Source of the DNA: Ifrita kowaldi
Lineage: Eukaryota > Chordata > Aves > Passeriformes > Cinclosomatidae
NCBI GenBank assembly: GCA_013398055.1
Contig: VZRS01002633.1
Span: forward strand, 62,001 to 126,000
Reading direction: 5' to 3'
DNA length: 64,000 nt
Position 1 is the first letter of the stretch, and each line of letters starts with the position of its first letter. The position numbers and the translations under genes are program-made. The notes beneath the pieces were generated by a model. It was not told the DNA's origin, did no database searches, and saw only the letters and a program-made list of their open reading frames with translations. Shown here one piece after another: positions 1-13,800 of the stretch.

Positions 1-3000
1 GAAACAGAAACTCAGTTTTTAATTTGATAATAAATTAGAGTGCTCCCATTTAGAAAAAACGAAATGCACTAATATAAAGTTACAGATAATCTACGTTATT
101 AAAAGTTATTAAAAGTACAGCTATTCAGGAATATCAGCAATCAAAAGCATGGTAATGAGTATTGTAAATGCCAATATTTATTGAAGAACAGTTATACTAT
201 TCAGATTAAAAGAAAAAAAAACCAAACATAGAAAGTAATGTCGGTTTTGAAAGGCAATTTATGCGTCTTCCTGTTTTCCCCAGCCCTACCAACAAGTTCA
301 CTCTGTCTTGATGCACAGCAATGTTTCAATAGCTTTGAGGGTGAAAAGGTGCAATTATGAAAAACACCTACTGTGTTTATCTGCTCCTTCAGCACTCTTT
401 CTGTTTTGGAACACTGGTCTATAGCAACACAGGCCGAGAATAAGATGCAAGGAGACATATATTGGAGGTTTGGGAAAGGGTGATGCCTCTGAGAAGGGAG
501 CAAGACCTGCTCTCATGGCGTGGCCCAGGTGTCCCCTGGCAGATGAGGCTGTTTTGCAGGGATGTGTTTTTTCAGGGGCAGCTCTGCTAGTGAGAGAGGT
601 TGCCTTGTTCTTTCTGCTGCCTGTGGAAAGAAGTGATTTGTGAGTTTGTACTGGTGAGTTGCTTTTCCAGTATGACAGCAGAAGGTGGCCATCTGACCAA
701 CTTCATAAACTACTGGTGATGGATTGGAGTGACATGCAGGAATTACTGGACCACTCTGTCCAGGAGCTCTGTCCTCCAAGTTTCCTTCAACCTCAACTCT
801 GGCATATTCTTCATAGTCTAACAGGCTACTAAAATGCCTGGCTGTTCCTAAAAGTCATTTATGCAGTAATATCTGTTTTGACCACTGTAAATGACAAATT
901 ATTCCACATGGCTACTTGAGTTGAATGATTCTGCCTGAATTCACTCTTTGATCATAGTTTTTCAATTAAATTTTTTCAAGTCTCATTACATCGCTCACTT
1001 TTCAAATTACACCTGCTGCTGTTGCTAGATTTTGTTTGTGGGTTCGGGACCCCTTTATCCCTTTATTAGCAAAAGTAGTTGATAGTGATTTGCTATTGTT
1101 AAACCAAGGGGGTGAATTGGATTTAGAAGGGCAAACAATTAGTTGGACTTTCCAGCAGCTCTAGGGCCATAGAGAGAGAAGCTACCATAAAAGAAGTGAG
1201 GATATGAGCTAAAAGTATGTCCACCATTTGGTAGAGGTTGCTTTTCTGCACATTTTTAATCCTCTGTGAACTGGATATGCTGCTTTATATTATTAGAAGT
1301 TGAGGCTAGTGACACATTGGCAGCATTTGCTGGGTGCTGATCAGAACAAATTTATATCTGCAGTAATCCATAAGTGCTCTCTAAGCCTTATCAGTTTATG
1401 GTAGATAAAGTATTGTCACCGAAATCATACAAATGACGTGTTGACTGACAACATTTTTTGCTGCTGACAGTTTCCAGAACAACCACAGTGAAAAGTGTTA
1501 AGAAAAATTAAAAGCTTATTCAAACTGAGCTGAAACATGGAAGTCCTTCCAAGTCCTTTGGAATTGAGACTATTATAAGGGATTTCGTTTATGGTGTCAA
1601 ATACAAGAGTTGGTGTTTGCTTAAAAATCAGAAAATATGTAGTTGTGATTCCCTCCCAACAGCATTGTGTTTTGGCATAAATAGTTTAGTAATCTGCAAT
1701 GAATTTATGAAGTGGTTCAGTGTTGCTTAAGTAGTTACTTATCCAAAAATCCAGTTTAGCTCTGAAAGGTCACTGAGCTCTGAATATGATTTGTAGATGT
1801 AAATAAAAGCAGGGCCAGCATAAAACTCAGGTTAAAAAAGCAGGTGGCTGAGGAGCAGAAGCTGAACTGAATGTCCTCAGAAGTTTTGTACAGCACAGGT
1901 CCTGTGCTCAGGACATGCCTGAGCTCTGGTGTGCAGGGATTCCTCAGTTAGCTCTGAAGGGGCTTTTCCAGCACAGCCAGTTAACCTGTTTGCATGGCTT
2001 TTGGTGCCCAAACTAACTCTGACATCTCTGCCTGGTATTGCACTCTGCAGAGAAGGCACAGCCTCCGGGTCCTGATGGAGGCTGGACATGCTCTCACTCT
2101 CCCATTGTTGCTTTATTTTCTGAGCTCCAGAAGCTTTTCTTTGCAGACAGGATGAAACAGCTATTTTTACCACCATTTTATCATCAAATAAGGCAGTAAC
2201 ATCAATTAGAGCACTGTGTGAAAATACCATTAATTTCAATTTATGTAATTTTAACATCAAAGGTCATATTGCAACACTTTGTATTTCTGATTTTGTTATG
2301 TCAAATTACTTCTTTGTTGTGAGCTGATATATTTTAACTTGACTTGTGGCTCTATTATTTTTAATAAAACATATAGCTATAATACATATTACTGAAATCT
2401 TTCAGCATTTCTGAAATGAGGTGTTTTGAATGTTTCTATTAATTTTTTTAAAATTGATATTTTGCAGGAAATTTCTTGTTAAATACCGAAATTTTCCCCA
2501 AATACAAGCTCTGATTCTTGTCAGCACTCAATATCTCACCTAATCCCTGGGATGTGTGAGTTGCTTGAAGTGCAGGGGTGTTTTATTGCTGATTTTGGCC
2601 AGCAGCTCTGGTGAGAGCTGTTAGCTCCCCTCTCCCTTTTTTGTTTGTATTTTCAAGCATGGGTCAGAGAGCCTGTTGTCTCAAATAAAGCAGAAAACAT
2701 TTCAAGGAAAGCCTAAAGCAGCCTGTGAATTCTCCTGATGAAACAGCCTGAAAAGCATCCCAAGATGAAACATGGGGACATGCGGATGTTGGTAGCTGGT
2801 TCTGGCCTTCAGGGTTTGCTTCTCCTCACATCCTTGTATGGCCAGTGCTGCCGGGCATGGGAAGTGTTTGCTGTACTTGGAGCTGTCTCCCTTTTCCTGG
2901 AAGCAGATGCTCATTCTTGAGAGCTCTATTTATTTACCTCCACATCTCCAAAAGAAAAATTTCCCATGTTGAGTGTTCACCAGAATTCTAAAGCGGTATT

Positions 3001-6000
3001 GAAGCCGTCAGAAACTGTAGGACCCAGGGACATTCTTTCCCTCCTCTTCTGACATATGGCCCGGGATGCCTGTCCCCTGTTGTATCCCATGCAAGTGTTC
3101 CAACTAGAGCTCCCTTTTGGCAGGAAATGTGCTATTTCCAGCCGAAGGCCCAACTCCTGCTCCCTGTAACTTCATGGGAAGCTGCTGGAGTACAGTCAGA
3201 GAATACTGGAATATTGGCACTTTCTACCATAGAACTCATTTTTGTTCTTAACAAGCGATTTTATCCGTAAGTCAGAACTCCCTCCCATACTTTGTAATAC
3301 AGACAGCAAATCCCTGTGCAGAAAGCTCCCAGAACAAGGGAGTGAAGGATGTTTGCACCCTGTTTCCAACCTAATATGTGGTTGGATCTCACACCTTGGT
3401 CTGGGAGAATGCAGGGAGAAGAGGGCTCACACTGTGGCTCTCCTGGCACCTGCTTGTGTGCCATGGTGGCTTTAGGTATCACCCAAACGGTGTCACAAAG
3501 ATACAATGATTAACCAACCAGAGCTGCTGAGCTCAAAATAAAGTGTGCATTTTCAGACCTTCCTCCAACGTAACGTAAGCAGTGAGGGGGGATAAAAACT
3601 GATAAGATTTTAAAAGTTTCTTTTTTATTTCATAGTGTTAGTACATTCCATTGACTAATGGACTGCATTCATAGTGGTAGATGCAGAAAGGCCTTCTTTC
3701 CTCCTGGAAAACACCCGTTAACATTTTTTCATAACACAACTTTTACCAATATTTGAGTCCAAAAGAGAATAAATGAAAATAATCTAGAGAAACCAATTGT
3801 TCAAGGGAAAATATTTACAAAACAAAAGGCAAAGAGAAAAGCAGCTTGCTTGTGACTACAGTTCTAACAACTGTGAAAATTAGATACTTGTTAATTTGGA
3901 AGTGAAATCTTAAAGTGCACAAGTTAAATCTGCAGAAGTTTTTAACTCCTGGGAGGGATACTGCAGATTGTTTGGGATCAGAAAATCCTTCCTGTTCACT
4001 TCTAATATCGACATGTTAAAATACATAACATGTACGTCATATCTGAAGTGACATTTACTTGCTCATATAAATTGCATATTTTCATAGCAAGACTTCATCT
4101 CTTCTCTCTCTTTGCAATATCTTGACACAGTCAGGGAATCACTTTTTCATTAAATGCAAGGGACAGCGAAAAGCCTACCCAAATTAAGTTTTTACTGAGA
4201 GTGCCAAGCTTTAAAAGATCTGTGATAGGAGATACTGTTCTTAGCATTTCCTCTGCTGCACTTTCTTATAAATGATGCATTGCATCTTCTAGTATTTTTA
4301 TTTTCTAAAGGAAACCTTTCTTTCTGTGAGAGAAAGCAAGGCAGAAATGGGTTAAGTGCTGACAAACACAGTACTTAAAGACAAGGAAATGAATTTCACA
4401 GCTGGGTTCTCAAACCATTGCCAAAATAACTATCTATTTAAAGCCTCATATAGGAAGTGACAACAATTAGAGTTTTCTTTTGATATATTTTATGTGATTT
4501 GTATTAATTTTTCCCAAGGTCTCTGTTTTGTAAATACGAGCTTTCGGTAATACAGTAAAGTATTTATCTTAAAATTTACGTTTTGATTCTGATTTGTTAC
4601 ATGTCTGGCACCCTATTAACTGCTGTAGACAGCTAAGCATGTTTCTGTGGTCAAAGCAGACTTAATTGCCACTAATTTCTGTAGTGACTTTAGTTTTTTT
4701 AGCTACCTCAGGCAAAGCCCAGTATGATCCAGCAAGAGAAATGTGTCCATTTGCTTTTGACCTCATTTGGAAAATGAAGCGATTTCTCTGCCTTTTTCAG
4801 AGTATTTCTTGTTCAACCATGCAAAAACCCCATTATAAATCTGCAGCAACTTCTGTGTCTGCAAAGAGTCAACAGGAAAATTCAATCCAGAGCATGGTAT
4901 CAGTACAATGAGGGTGCCCATTCACCTGGAAGAAGTGACACAGCCAGTCCTGTTCTGTCTTTTAACATCTCTTTTTCACCTGACACCCAGCAAGGTCCTG
5001 ATAAATTGGACCAACTTGGTTGGTTTCAAGAGCACCTCATCAGAGTCTGTAAGCTGAGGATCTGGACAGTGTCTGAGGGATGCCTGTGCCCATTTGTGGT
5101 TGCTGTGAGAACTGTGTCACTGTTGAAGTGACAACAAAATATATTCACAAGGATAAAAGCTCCTTCATTTGCAGTCCCTCAAGTGATCCAGACTGACGAC
5201 TTTTCCATTCACCAGAGTGACCTGTTAATACAGGGCTCATGAAAAATGAGTTTGGAAGATAAAGTATTACCTCCGTGTCTCCTGGAGAAACTGCAAGTTC
5301 TAAGGGCAGTGAGAAATGTAGCAATATGCTGCAGTCTATGAATTATATATAGTGTCAGTACTCTTGGCACTTTGCTTACAGCTCCACAGCCTGCCTTCCT
5401 GGCTCATGAACATGCAAAGTAATTAGAATGGCAAATAACATTAGTTTTTATTGACCTATGTTGCCCCCTAGTTCTCTGTCATGTTCTTGAACATCATGGT
5501 TTTTTCCTTCCACCTTAAATCAGCAGTTTGCAGTTTGTAGCATTGATTATTTGGTATTGTCTAATTTATTGATGCAGACAGCCAAGACTTCCACACATTA
5601 TGGGTTGCTCATTTCTCCAATGATTTGTCATTGTACACAGCAACTGTAGCTCGCTGAATCACTGACTATATACTGTAAATGTCAGATATGAGCTTCAGCT
5701 TTAAAAATGGCCGTTCATTCCAGGAGCTGCTGAGCCACATTCTCTAAGTGAATTGTGCTTTCAGTAGTGGAGGTGACTTAGTATAAATGATAGGATTGTA
5801 GGGTTTTTGCCGACAACAGTGAGGTAAAGCACACACACTGAAAGAAACGTCTATGTTTTCATTATCTGTGTTAGAGGAGGCTTCCTTCATCATGAAAGTG
5901 TAGGCTGGATGCTCATTCTTCTTTATTAATAATAGATAGGCAGATAGAGGCACAGACATGAAATAACACTGCCCCTGAAACCACTTTGCTAATGGTAAAA

Positions 6001-9000
6001 TAGATACACGAGTGAGCAGATTGCCTTGTCCACTGAAAATGCAGCTTTCCCACCCAGAGAAACTGCAAATCTTGCCTAATGTTTTGTCTCATAAGAAAAG
6101 CCTGAGAACAGGAAGCAATGACTGTCTTGTTCCTTTGACATGACTGGAGAAATTTTAATAGGTGAATAGCTCTGCTTTAACTTGAGCTGGAGATCAGGGT
6201 TATATTTTCACAGCACAATGTTGACGCTTTTCAGAGCTGGTTTATGCTGCCTGGCACTTGTGGCTGTGTATCTGAGAGGAAAAGTTCTGCTGTGGAAGGA
6301 ATAGTGCTCACTACTGAATTGTCAGCATTATTTCTTGCTGCAGTGATGTGATCCTCAAAGGTGCCTTATTCAAGCGCCTGTTTGGCTTGACCCTGTTTAG
6401 CTGATGAGATCTGACAGTAGTGGTATTGCTTCAGGCTCTGATGTTGCTCTTATGAAGTTCACCAGAAGACTGGAGCTAATAACTTACCGATGTTTGCTCT
6501 GTGCCTTGCAATTTTTAAGTTGAAAGGACATGCAAAAATATGCTGGGTGTGTTATGGACCTTGTTTGTCTTTGATATCATGGACCAGCATGGAAAATAAG
6601 TTCTTAATTTTTATCAGCACCAACCAAGCTATTTTTTGTCTTTGATAGTATTGATTGCTTTTGTAAGCAAGAGAAAAATAAGCATTCAACTGAATTTGTA
6701 TTTAGGTGCTTATTACTCCAGTCTATTTCAAAGGGATAGGTAGCTACTCTGTTGCATTAGACTTTCATGTACTGACTTATTTACTGTGCGTGTTGAGTGA
6801 TTTTTTGCAATGCAAGCATGTTTCAGTAAATAAAATCAATTTGCAGCCAATGGGAACACAACAGTAACTGATTTAACTTCTCATCTTTTTCTTCAGCTTA
6901 AAATGAAAAGCTCTCCAAGGTCTTTTTTATGACAAGCCCTGTGGACTGAAGTACTCTGAGAAAGTGCAGGAAATACAAAGTGCAGAATTGCAAACCAAAA
7001 TGATTTAACAGTAAAATTAATAAACAATATAGTTATAAATTTCTAAGGCAGCTTTGGGTTCTTATCCTCTGCTTTTTCTGGCACAGCCCATCAATGGACC
7101 TAAAGGCCTGTTTCTCCTCGGAAAGGGCAGTGTGGTCTGTGCAGTCTCTGATTTCATTTTATCTTGGCTGGTGCTGGTTCTCCTGTGTGGGTACCTGTCT
7201 TCCAGGAATTGGTCTGAGATAATTTCATAATTGATTGAGATGATAAAAGGGCTTTGGTTATATTGAAGGAGGCTAGATCCAAGCACCAGATGGCTTTTCA
7301 TCTTTATACAGTGCATACAGCATTAGCAATCCAGTTGTGGACAGTCAAGCGGCCCATCCTGGCCCAGGAGTGGTTATAGTTTCTGGCAGGGAAGGAGCCA
7401 ATTTGCCATAAGCTGTGTATGCCCTTATAGCTTCTCTGGAATACACTAACATGCCACTTTTTCTTCCTAAATGGGAGAAGAGATGCACCTGGAACAAGAC
7501 CCTGCCAGGGCTATGACAGCTCTGTAACCTCTGAGCAACTGTATTTAGGCAGATGTTTTCAAGGAGAGTATTATCTAAATATTGGTACACGTGACTGTGC
7601 GGTAAAGTGATCTGACTTAGAGATGCCATTTGTGCTTCTCCTGAGACATGCACATGTTGCAAAAATACAGGCAACTTAATTTGTAAATTAAATAAGAGAT
7701 GTGCTCAGTGAGTCCTTCAGCATGGTGTGGATGCCAATATGAGAGGAAGGGACCTCAGAAATACTGTGAGAAGGACTAGATGGGGAGAGAGGAAGACCTT
7801 TGGTGCTTGTTTTTCTGATATAAAAGTCTGTTTGAAACTGGTGTAAAACCTAACCAAAGTATCAGGTTGATGAAGAAATATGACTTTTTAGAAAAAAACA
7901 TGAGTTTTGTCAGAGAGGAATGTTAGCATTTGCCCCCTTAAGAAATTTTTTTTTCCCTTTATAGTAAGAATTCAATTCTGGGAAAAGCTGCAGATTTTCT
8001 GTGTGGTTCTCCAGAGGGAGAGAATTCACTGCTTTTCTAGCTAAAAGACTTTTTGTATCACTTGGCAAAGTAGCTGCCCTAAAGCTGTGGGCAGTGCAGC
8101 ACACAGAGGAAATACTGTGATCACAGACTGCTGCTGGGAAGAGAAGATGGTGAAGAGGTCAGTCAGGAAATGTGGAGTCCTTAGAGGTTAGAATTGTGGT
8201 TCCTCCTATACCTCTAGCCATGACAAAGCCTGTTAAATTCTCACCTTTAACAGGTTTCATACATCTCACACAAAGAAATGTTTCATTGTTTACTCATATA
8301 CTGAAGGTAATTCACTTGGGACTGTTTGTCTTAAACAAACTTATCCACGAGAAATTTCTCTTCTATATTAGTGGCTTCCTATACAGGACTGTTCAAATTC
8401 CTGTAGATCGTGGCCACATGACTGAAGCAGTATGCTAAAGCATGGAAATGCTTCCAACAATTCCCTCAAGGAAAGTTATCAATGCCTTCATTCCAGAAAA
8501 GCAGAGTCGTGGAAACTGACCACACCTATAATGTACATGTTGAATCATTCTATTTGTAGGGGAAAATGCCTCTTTTTTGGGTTTTATTTTTCATCTCTGC
8601 TTTTTCTCCACTTTCCAAAAATGAATAATTCTAATCCCCGCTATCCACTGTTCTGGCATTGCAATGGGAATTGTGCTTTTCATAAGCAAATACGGACGTT
8701 TATTTCATCTGGAGCTCATGATGTGGGGGAGAGGTTAATGAGACACATCATACTCTGAAGATAAGGAGTGTGAATTATATATATTAGTTTAATGTAGAAG
8801 ATATGGACTGGAAAAAAAGTTGGTTCCTTTCCATTAAGTTGTGGGAGGGTCAGAGCAACAGCTTTGAGTACCTCCAAAGTCTCTGGCTATCTGCTACCAG
8901 ATCTATATTCTCTGTCAGCCCAGACCTCATTTTAATATTTAAAATGGTACTTGCTTTCTTTTTCTAGCCCTCAAAAGGGCTTTAATTCTTTCCCTCATTC

Positions 9001-10815
9001 TGCCAGTGCTCAAGATGCTACAGCTGCTGCTGTCACATTTAATAAGGACTTTGCAGAGTTTAAATATTGTGTTGTTGCACAAGCTTTTCTTTGGCACAAA
9101 AGAAGAGCTTTGTTGTTAAGTTCGGGTGCTCCTCACCAACACAGCTGCTGACATGGGGCGTCAGTTGAAGGTGACAGGAACTTGTTCCTTGCCCTTGTAC
9201 TCATGTGAAGCTCCCTGTGGTGCCTGACACCACAATGCAGTTATGGATGGAGATGCTGTGGGACAGACCCCATCCAGCATGGAGCCCTTGCTGATTTGTC
9301 TCAGGACTGTGGTATTTGAAAATGTATGTCTTTCAAATAAGAACATAACATTGACCACACTACAGTTCCTGACCTACAGTTGTGCCATTACACTGACTTT
9401 GTGGTTGCGTATTTCTCATTTGAAAATCACCAGTGATCTTGTGGTCCTTTTTATGCAGTAAGCAGATAACTTTCCCTTTCTCACTTGTAGATGAGGTGGG
9501 AAACAAGGCAGCAGTGTGGACAGTAGCTTGACATTTCAAAATATCAGAAGGAGGAGGAAGTGAGACTAAAACTTGACGTCCTCATGCCTACAGTAACGTA
9601 GCTGCTTATTGAAATATTCTTCTCCCCAGCCTTGAGCTCTGTATGTGTCAATCCAGCTGAATATAATTGGGGCTGTTTACTGTGACAGACAGTCAAAATT
9701 CAAGAAAAACTTGGAAGAAAACACTCAGCCCCCAGTATGCAGTGTCTGCTGTACAGCCTCCTGTGTACATTATATCTCTCCCTATTCTCCTTCCCCCCAA
9801 AATCCTCCATCTCTCTGCACAACCAGGCTAGATATTTACATTCATTCTCAATGTTAAAATGCTTTAAAAAAGCCCATTTCCTTCCTGAAGCTATTAATCT
9901 TCTCTCTGCACCTTTGATGACATCCTCTTCCTTTGATTCCGAATCATTCTCATGTTTTCAGTATGACAGAGAAAGATTTCATTTTTTTTCCCCCTAACAC
10001 TAGAAAAAGACCAGCCTCTCTTGTTAGGATTTCTTTTGAAGTATCCAGGGTGAAAAGAGCTGAGCTGCAGGATAGAAAAGTATTGCTAAAACATGACATT
10101 TTAAAAAATTGATAATAAAGTCTAGGCTAAAAAATAAGTTACTGTGCAATGTGTATATTTTCCTCTGAACATTACAGGCTGTTCTTTTGTTTAAATTTTC
10201 TGGGTGATGAAGGAAAAGAGATAAGTGCTCATTTTGGTAAAAATAATACATTTCAAGAATATTATCAATTATATTTGGATACTTCATGGCATGTTTCTGT
10301 CCTTTAAATAGGATTGATTTTGGTTTAGTGTGCTTTTACTGCTCTGATTCTGCCTTAATTCACAGACATTTGCATTTCTCTGCTTTCCCTGTTGGTGACG
10401 TGCTTGGTGAGTAACAGCTTGCTGGGTTTACATTATGAAAATAAGAACAGGAAATGAAACTGCAGATCCTTATCTTCAAGTAAAGATGCCTAAATTAGAG
10501 GAAATATTTTTGTTGTTCTTGTGTTTACTAAATATAAGGGCGTAGTCAAATCCCAGAGGCTGATACGAGAAACATCTGCAAGTGGGGAAAGTGGCAGTTT
10601 GAATTCCCAAATCCACGACATAGCCATTAACCATGTTAACCCAAAATGAAGGAAAGTTAAACCTAGAGATTGTTTCCATCTTTGAGGCTCTCTGTCATTC
10701 TAATGCATGCTTGAATGTCTGGCTGAGAACTTATAACCAGGCTGTGCTGTATCATCATGGAGAAAGAAAGAGAGAGTCTCCAAAGAATGGGTGCAATCCA
10801 TGACCCAGCACCAAT

Positions 10816-10844
10816 AGTCCAAATCAGTCCAAATCAATCCAAAG
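10816..10844. repeat. Short tandem repeat, 10-base unit, about 3 copies
   Basis: Two exact copies of agtccaaatc are followed by a diverged, incomplete third copy (aatccaaag). This looks like local slippage and no function is suggested. Confidence 0.8.
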
Positions 10845-13800
10845 ACCTGGTAGAGAGATGGAAGGAGGCAGCTAAAACAGGTGCCTAAAAGCAATCCAGA
10901 GCCTCAACCAGCTCAAATCAGCAGTAGAAATGAAGGAGACAGTGCTACTTTGTACTGACTTTTATGTTTAATTCTCAGTTGGTTGTTATGGAGGTAGGTT
11001 AAAAAAGTTGCTCCTGCTAGTTTAGATTCAGCCTGCACTTGTCATGCATGCCAAGGACCTTCCCACTGGAGAGGGCATTGCAAGATAACACAAGTAACAA
11101 GAGCAATTGTTCTCCTCTCATCTGAAGCCCTGGTGCACCAATTACTATTTAAATCATTATTTAAAGCATTTGTCATAAACCCTTTCATAGCAGGAGCAAT
11201 TTTGAAATATTAAATATTATTTTCCTTTTAGCCGTAGCAAGGATAGGGGGAGATGGAGTCACTCGAAAGCATGTGGCTGCAATTTCGTGTATGAAGCTCA
11301 TTTGTCAATGTAACAGATGTGGTGCTGCAGTGATGGGGTTGTTGTCGTGGATTCTGTATATCACTCCTGGAGGCAAGATGCACATGTAATATAAAGCAGT
11401 GGAGGAATGTAGCTCTGTTCCATCTCTGTCAGAGGGTGTGATGACTGTCCCAAGGGACAGGATGGATGCCACTACACTGTTGTGGTACTGCATCCTTGCA
11501 GCACTGCTGAGCTGGCTGGCACAGTTCCCCTGTCCCAGTGGCCTTGGTTTTGGGTTTCTGACCTTCAAAAGAGAAAAAGAAAAAGAGCGTCTAAACAGAT
11601 ATTTTCCTTGCAACAAAAATGGCAACAGCAACAGCAAAATCAACTCTGGTCTCTGTTCGCGCCTGGGAAATTTCAGCCTGAAGGGGAAAGATTTGGAAGT
11701 CACTGACTCTGCAGGAAAGGGGCAACCTTGTAGCAGACGTGTATGTACAGCTGTAACTATTGTAACAAGGGCTAATGTGTGCCAAAAAAATGTGGCAAAA
11801 TGTAACGTGAGAAGTGTACCTGATAGGAAAGTAACCGTGTGAGGAAATAGTACAGGGCTTCCAAGACATTCGTTGCAGCATGAAACTGAAATTAGGGTAT
11901 TTGCCAGCTTCCTGTGATGAAGGTGACTGTGTTCTAGACAGCCAACATCAGGAGGAAAATCCAGGATGCAAAAGCAAACATGTATTAATCTCGTTTCATC
12001 TAGGGCAGTCCCTTTGACCTATAGCAGTTAGATGCATGTGCCACTCCATGACTCACTCTGGGCTGCTGAAGGGGCAAACGTCTGAAATGAACAGTCTGCC
12101 TTCTGTTGATGTTAATCAGAGGAAGTTGTGTTGGCCTCAGTGGGGTTCCACCAGTGGGCAGGTGAGTATTTGGTCTGTGGCAGGCATATAGGTGCCAGTG
12201 CTGGAGAAGAGCTGTTCAGATGCATAGGCTAAAAAGTTAGAAAAGTAAGAGTTGAGGCGAGCTGGCAAGAAAAACCTTCTGTTTTCATGGAAGAGAGTGA
12301 ATTTTTGGTGGATGTTGAATTCCCTTTGCCATGGAAAGCAAGCTTTTCAAGCCATTTTTTGTCCCCAGCTAAAGAGAAACATATGCAGTTCCAGCTGTGG
12401 AAATTATCATGCAGTAAACTAGTCTCAAATGACTTTGCTACTTCATTTTGTAGTTATAATTTTGGAAGCATATCACAGCAAAGGCCTTCATCCGGGGCTA
12501 AATTCAAATCAAGTTTTGAGTTTTGAAATTGAAGTCTGTTGTGAAATCCCCAACCATTTAAAACTAAATGCCCCTGGAGAATTTAGCAGAAAAATGAAAA
12601 CTGAAAATTTTATGTTAAGCAGTTCATTCAAAAGATAACAAAGAGGAGGGATGAAACAGTTGTTTCTTAACTACAAAAACTCTAGTCACTTAGTTTTTGG
12701 ATTATCTTCTCTGCAGAAAGATGTGAAGACATTAAAATAAAAGTGGAGGTAGGAGTGCATTTATACCAGGAGCAGGCATGCACATCCATTTTGCTGTGTA
12801 TTGTTGAACTGATACCACATACATGAACTTACTCAGAGCTCCTCATTCTCTGCTTGTGTAGACAATTCTCTGCTTGGAGCTGCTTGAGCTTTCCAGTGTC
12901 AGCTCTGACAGTGAAGTTCCTTACTCAAGAATGTCAGGAGGTACTCATGGGCTTTAACTGATTTGTGTGGGACCAAGGTAAAGCATGAGGCTATTGCCCA
13001 TCCCTTGACTAATTGTCTGCTGCATTCAGCAAAGCATAAACAAGTGTTTTATTCTGCTGGAAGTGTAGAAGATTTAAGCACAATGCTTAAGGGCAGTCTC
13101 AAGACTTGGGCAGAAGAGAATTGGAGTTTCAGAGGAGGGTGCATGTGAAAACCTGTGCAGGGTTCTTTTGTCTCCCACAGCTGCCTGTGATCACCTCCAG
13201 CAGTACATGTCAGAGCACAGCTTTTCAAGTTGTGACAGCACCCCACTACAACTGTTGTTGTAAAACATCCAGTCCTTTTCCCTAGTGCCCTCTAATCCCA
13301 AACACTTGAAAGTATACAGGAAACTTATGCTGAATCAATACTTTATGAATAAGGAGGCTTTTCTTACAGAGCTCTTGATAGAAATGAGTGTTTGGCTCTT
13401 TTATTGAACAAAGTGTACTTGTGCAGCAGCTTCATCTCTAAATGGCATTTTTAGCTGCAGCTACTAGAAACATAAATGGCAAAACCCCACGCTCTGTTGT
13501 GAAGACCATTTTGAAAATAAAACTTGTCTTGTGCTCATGTACCAAGTAATAGTGATAATAAAAAGGCTGTTCAGAAAGTGCTACTACTTGAATTAGGCCT
13601 GTCTTCATCTTGTTAAAATAAATGTATTTATTAAGTATGCATATCTTTATCTCTTATGTAATGAGAAGAACAGAGGCATATCACAGATCCGCAGTGTCTT
13701 TTGTGCTCTACAAATTCGATGCGACAGTTACCAGACAAAAAGTGATTTATTCTGTGTCTTGTAATGGGTGGAATAATTAGCAGTGATGGCATCCATCACT

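Noticed and set aside
7345..7674. 109-codon open frame on the minus strand with fairly protein-like composition
   Set aside because: I know no family like it, and no splice or regulatory context supports it.
11399..11842. 147-codon open frame (+)
   Set aside because: It starts at GTG, overlaps open frames on both strands, and has no recognisable domain.
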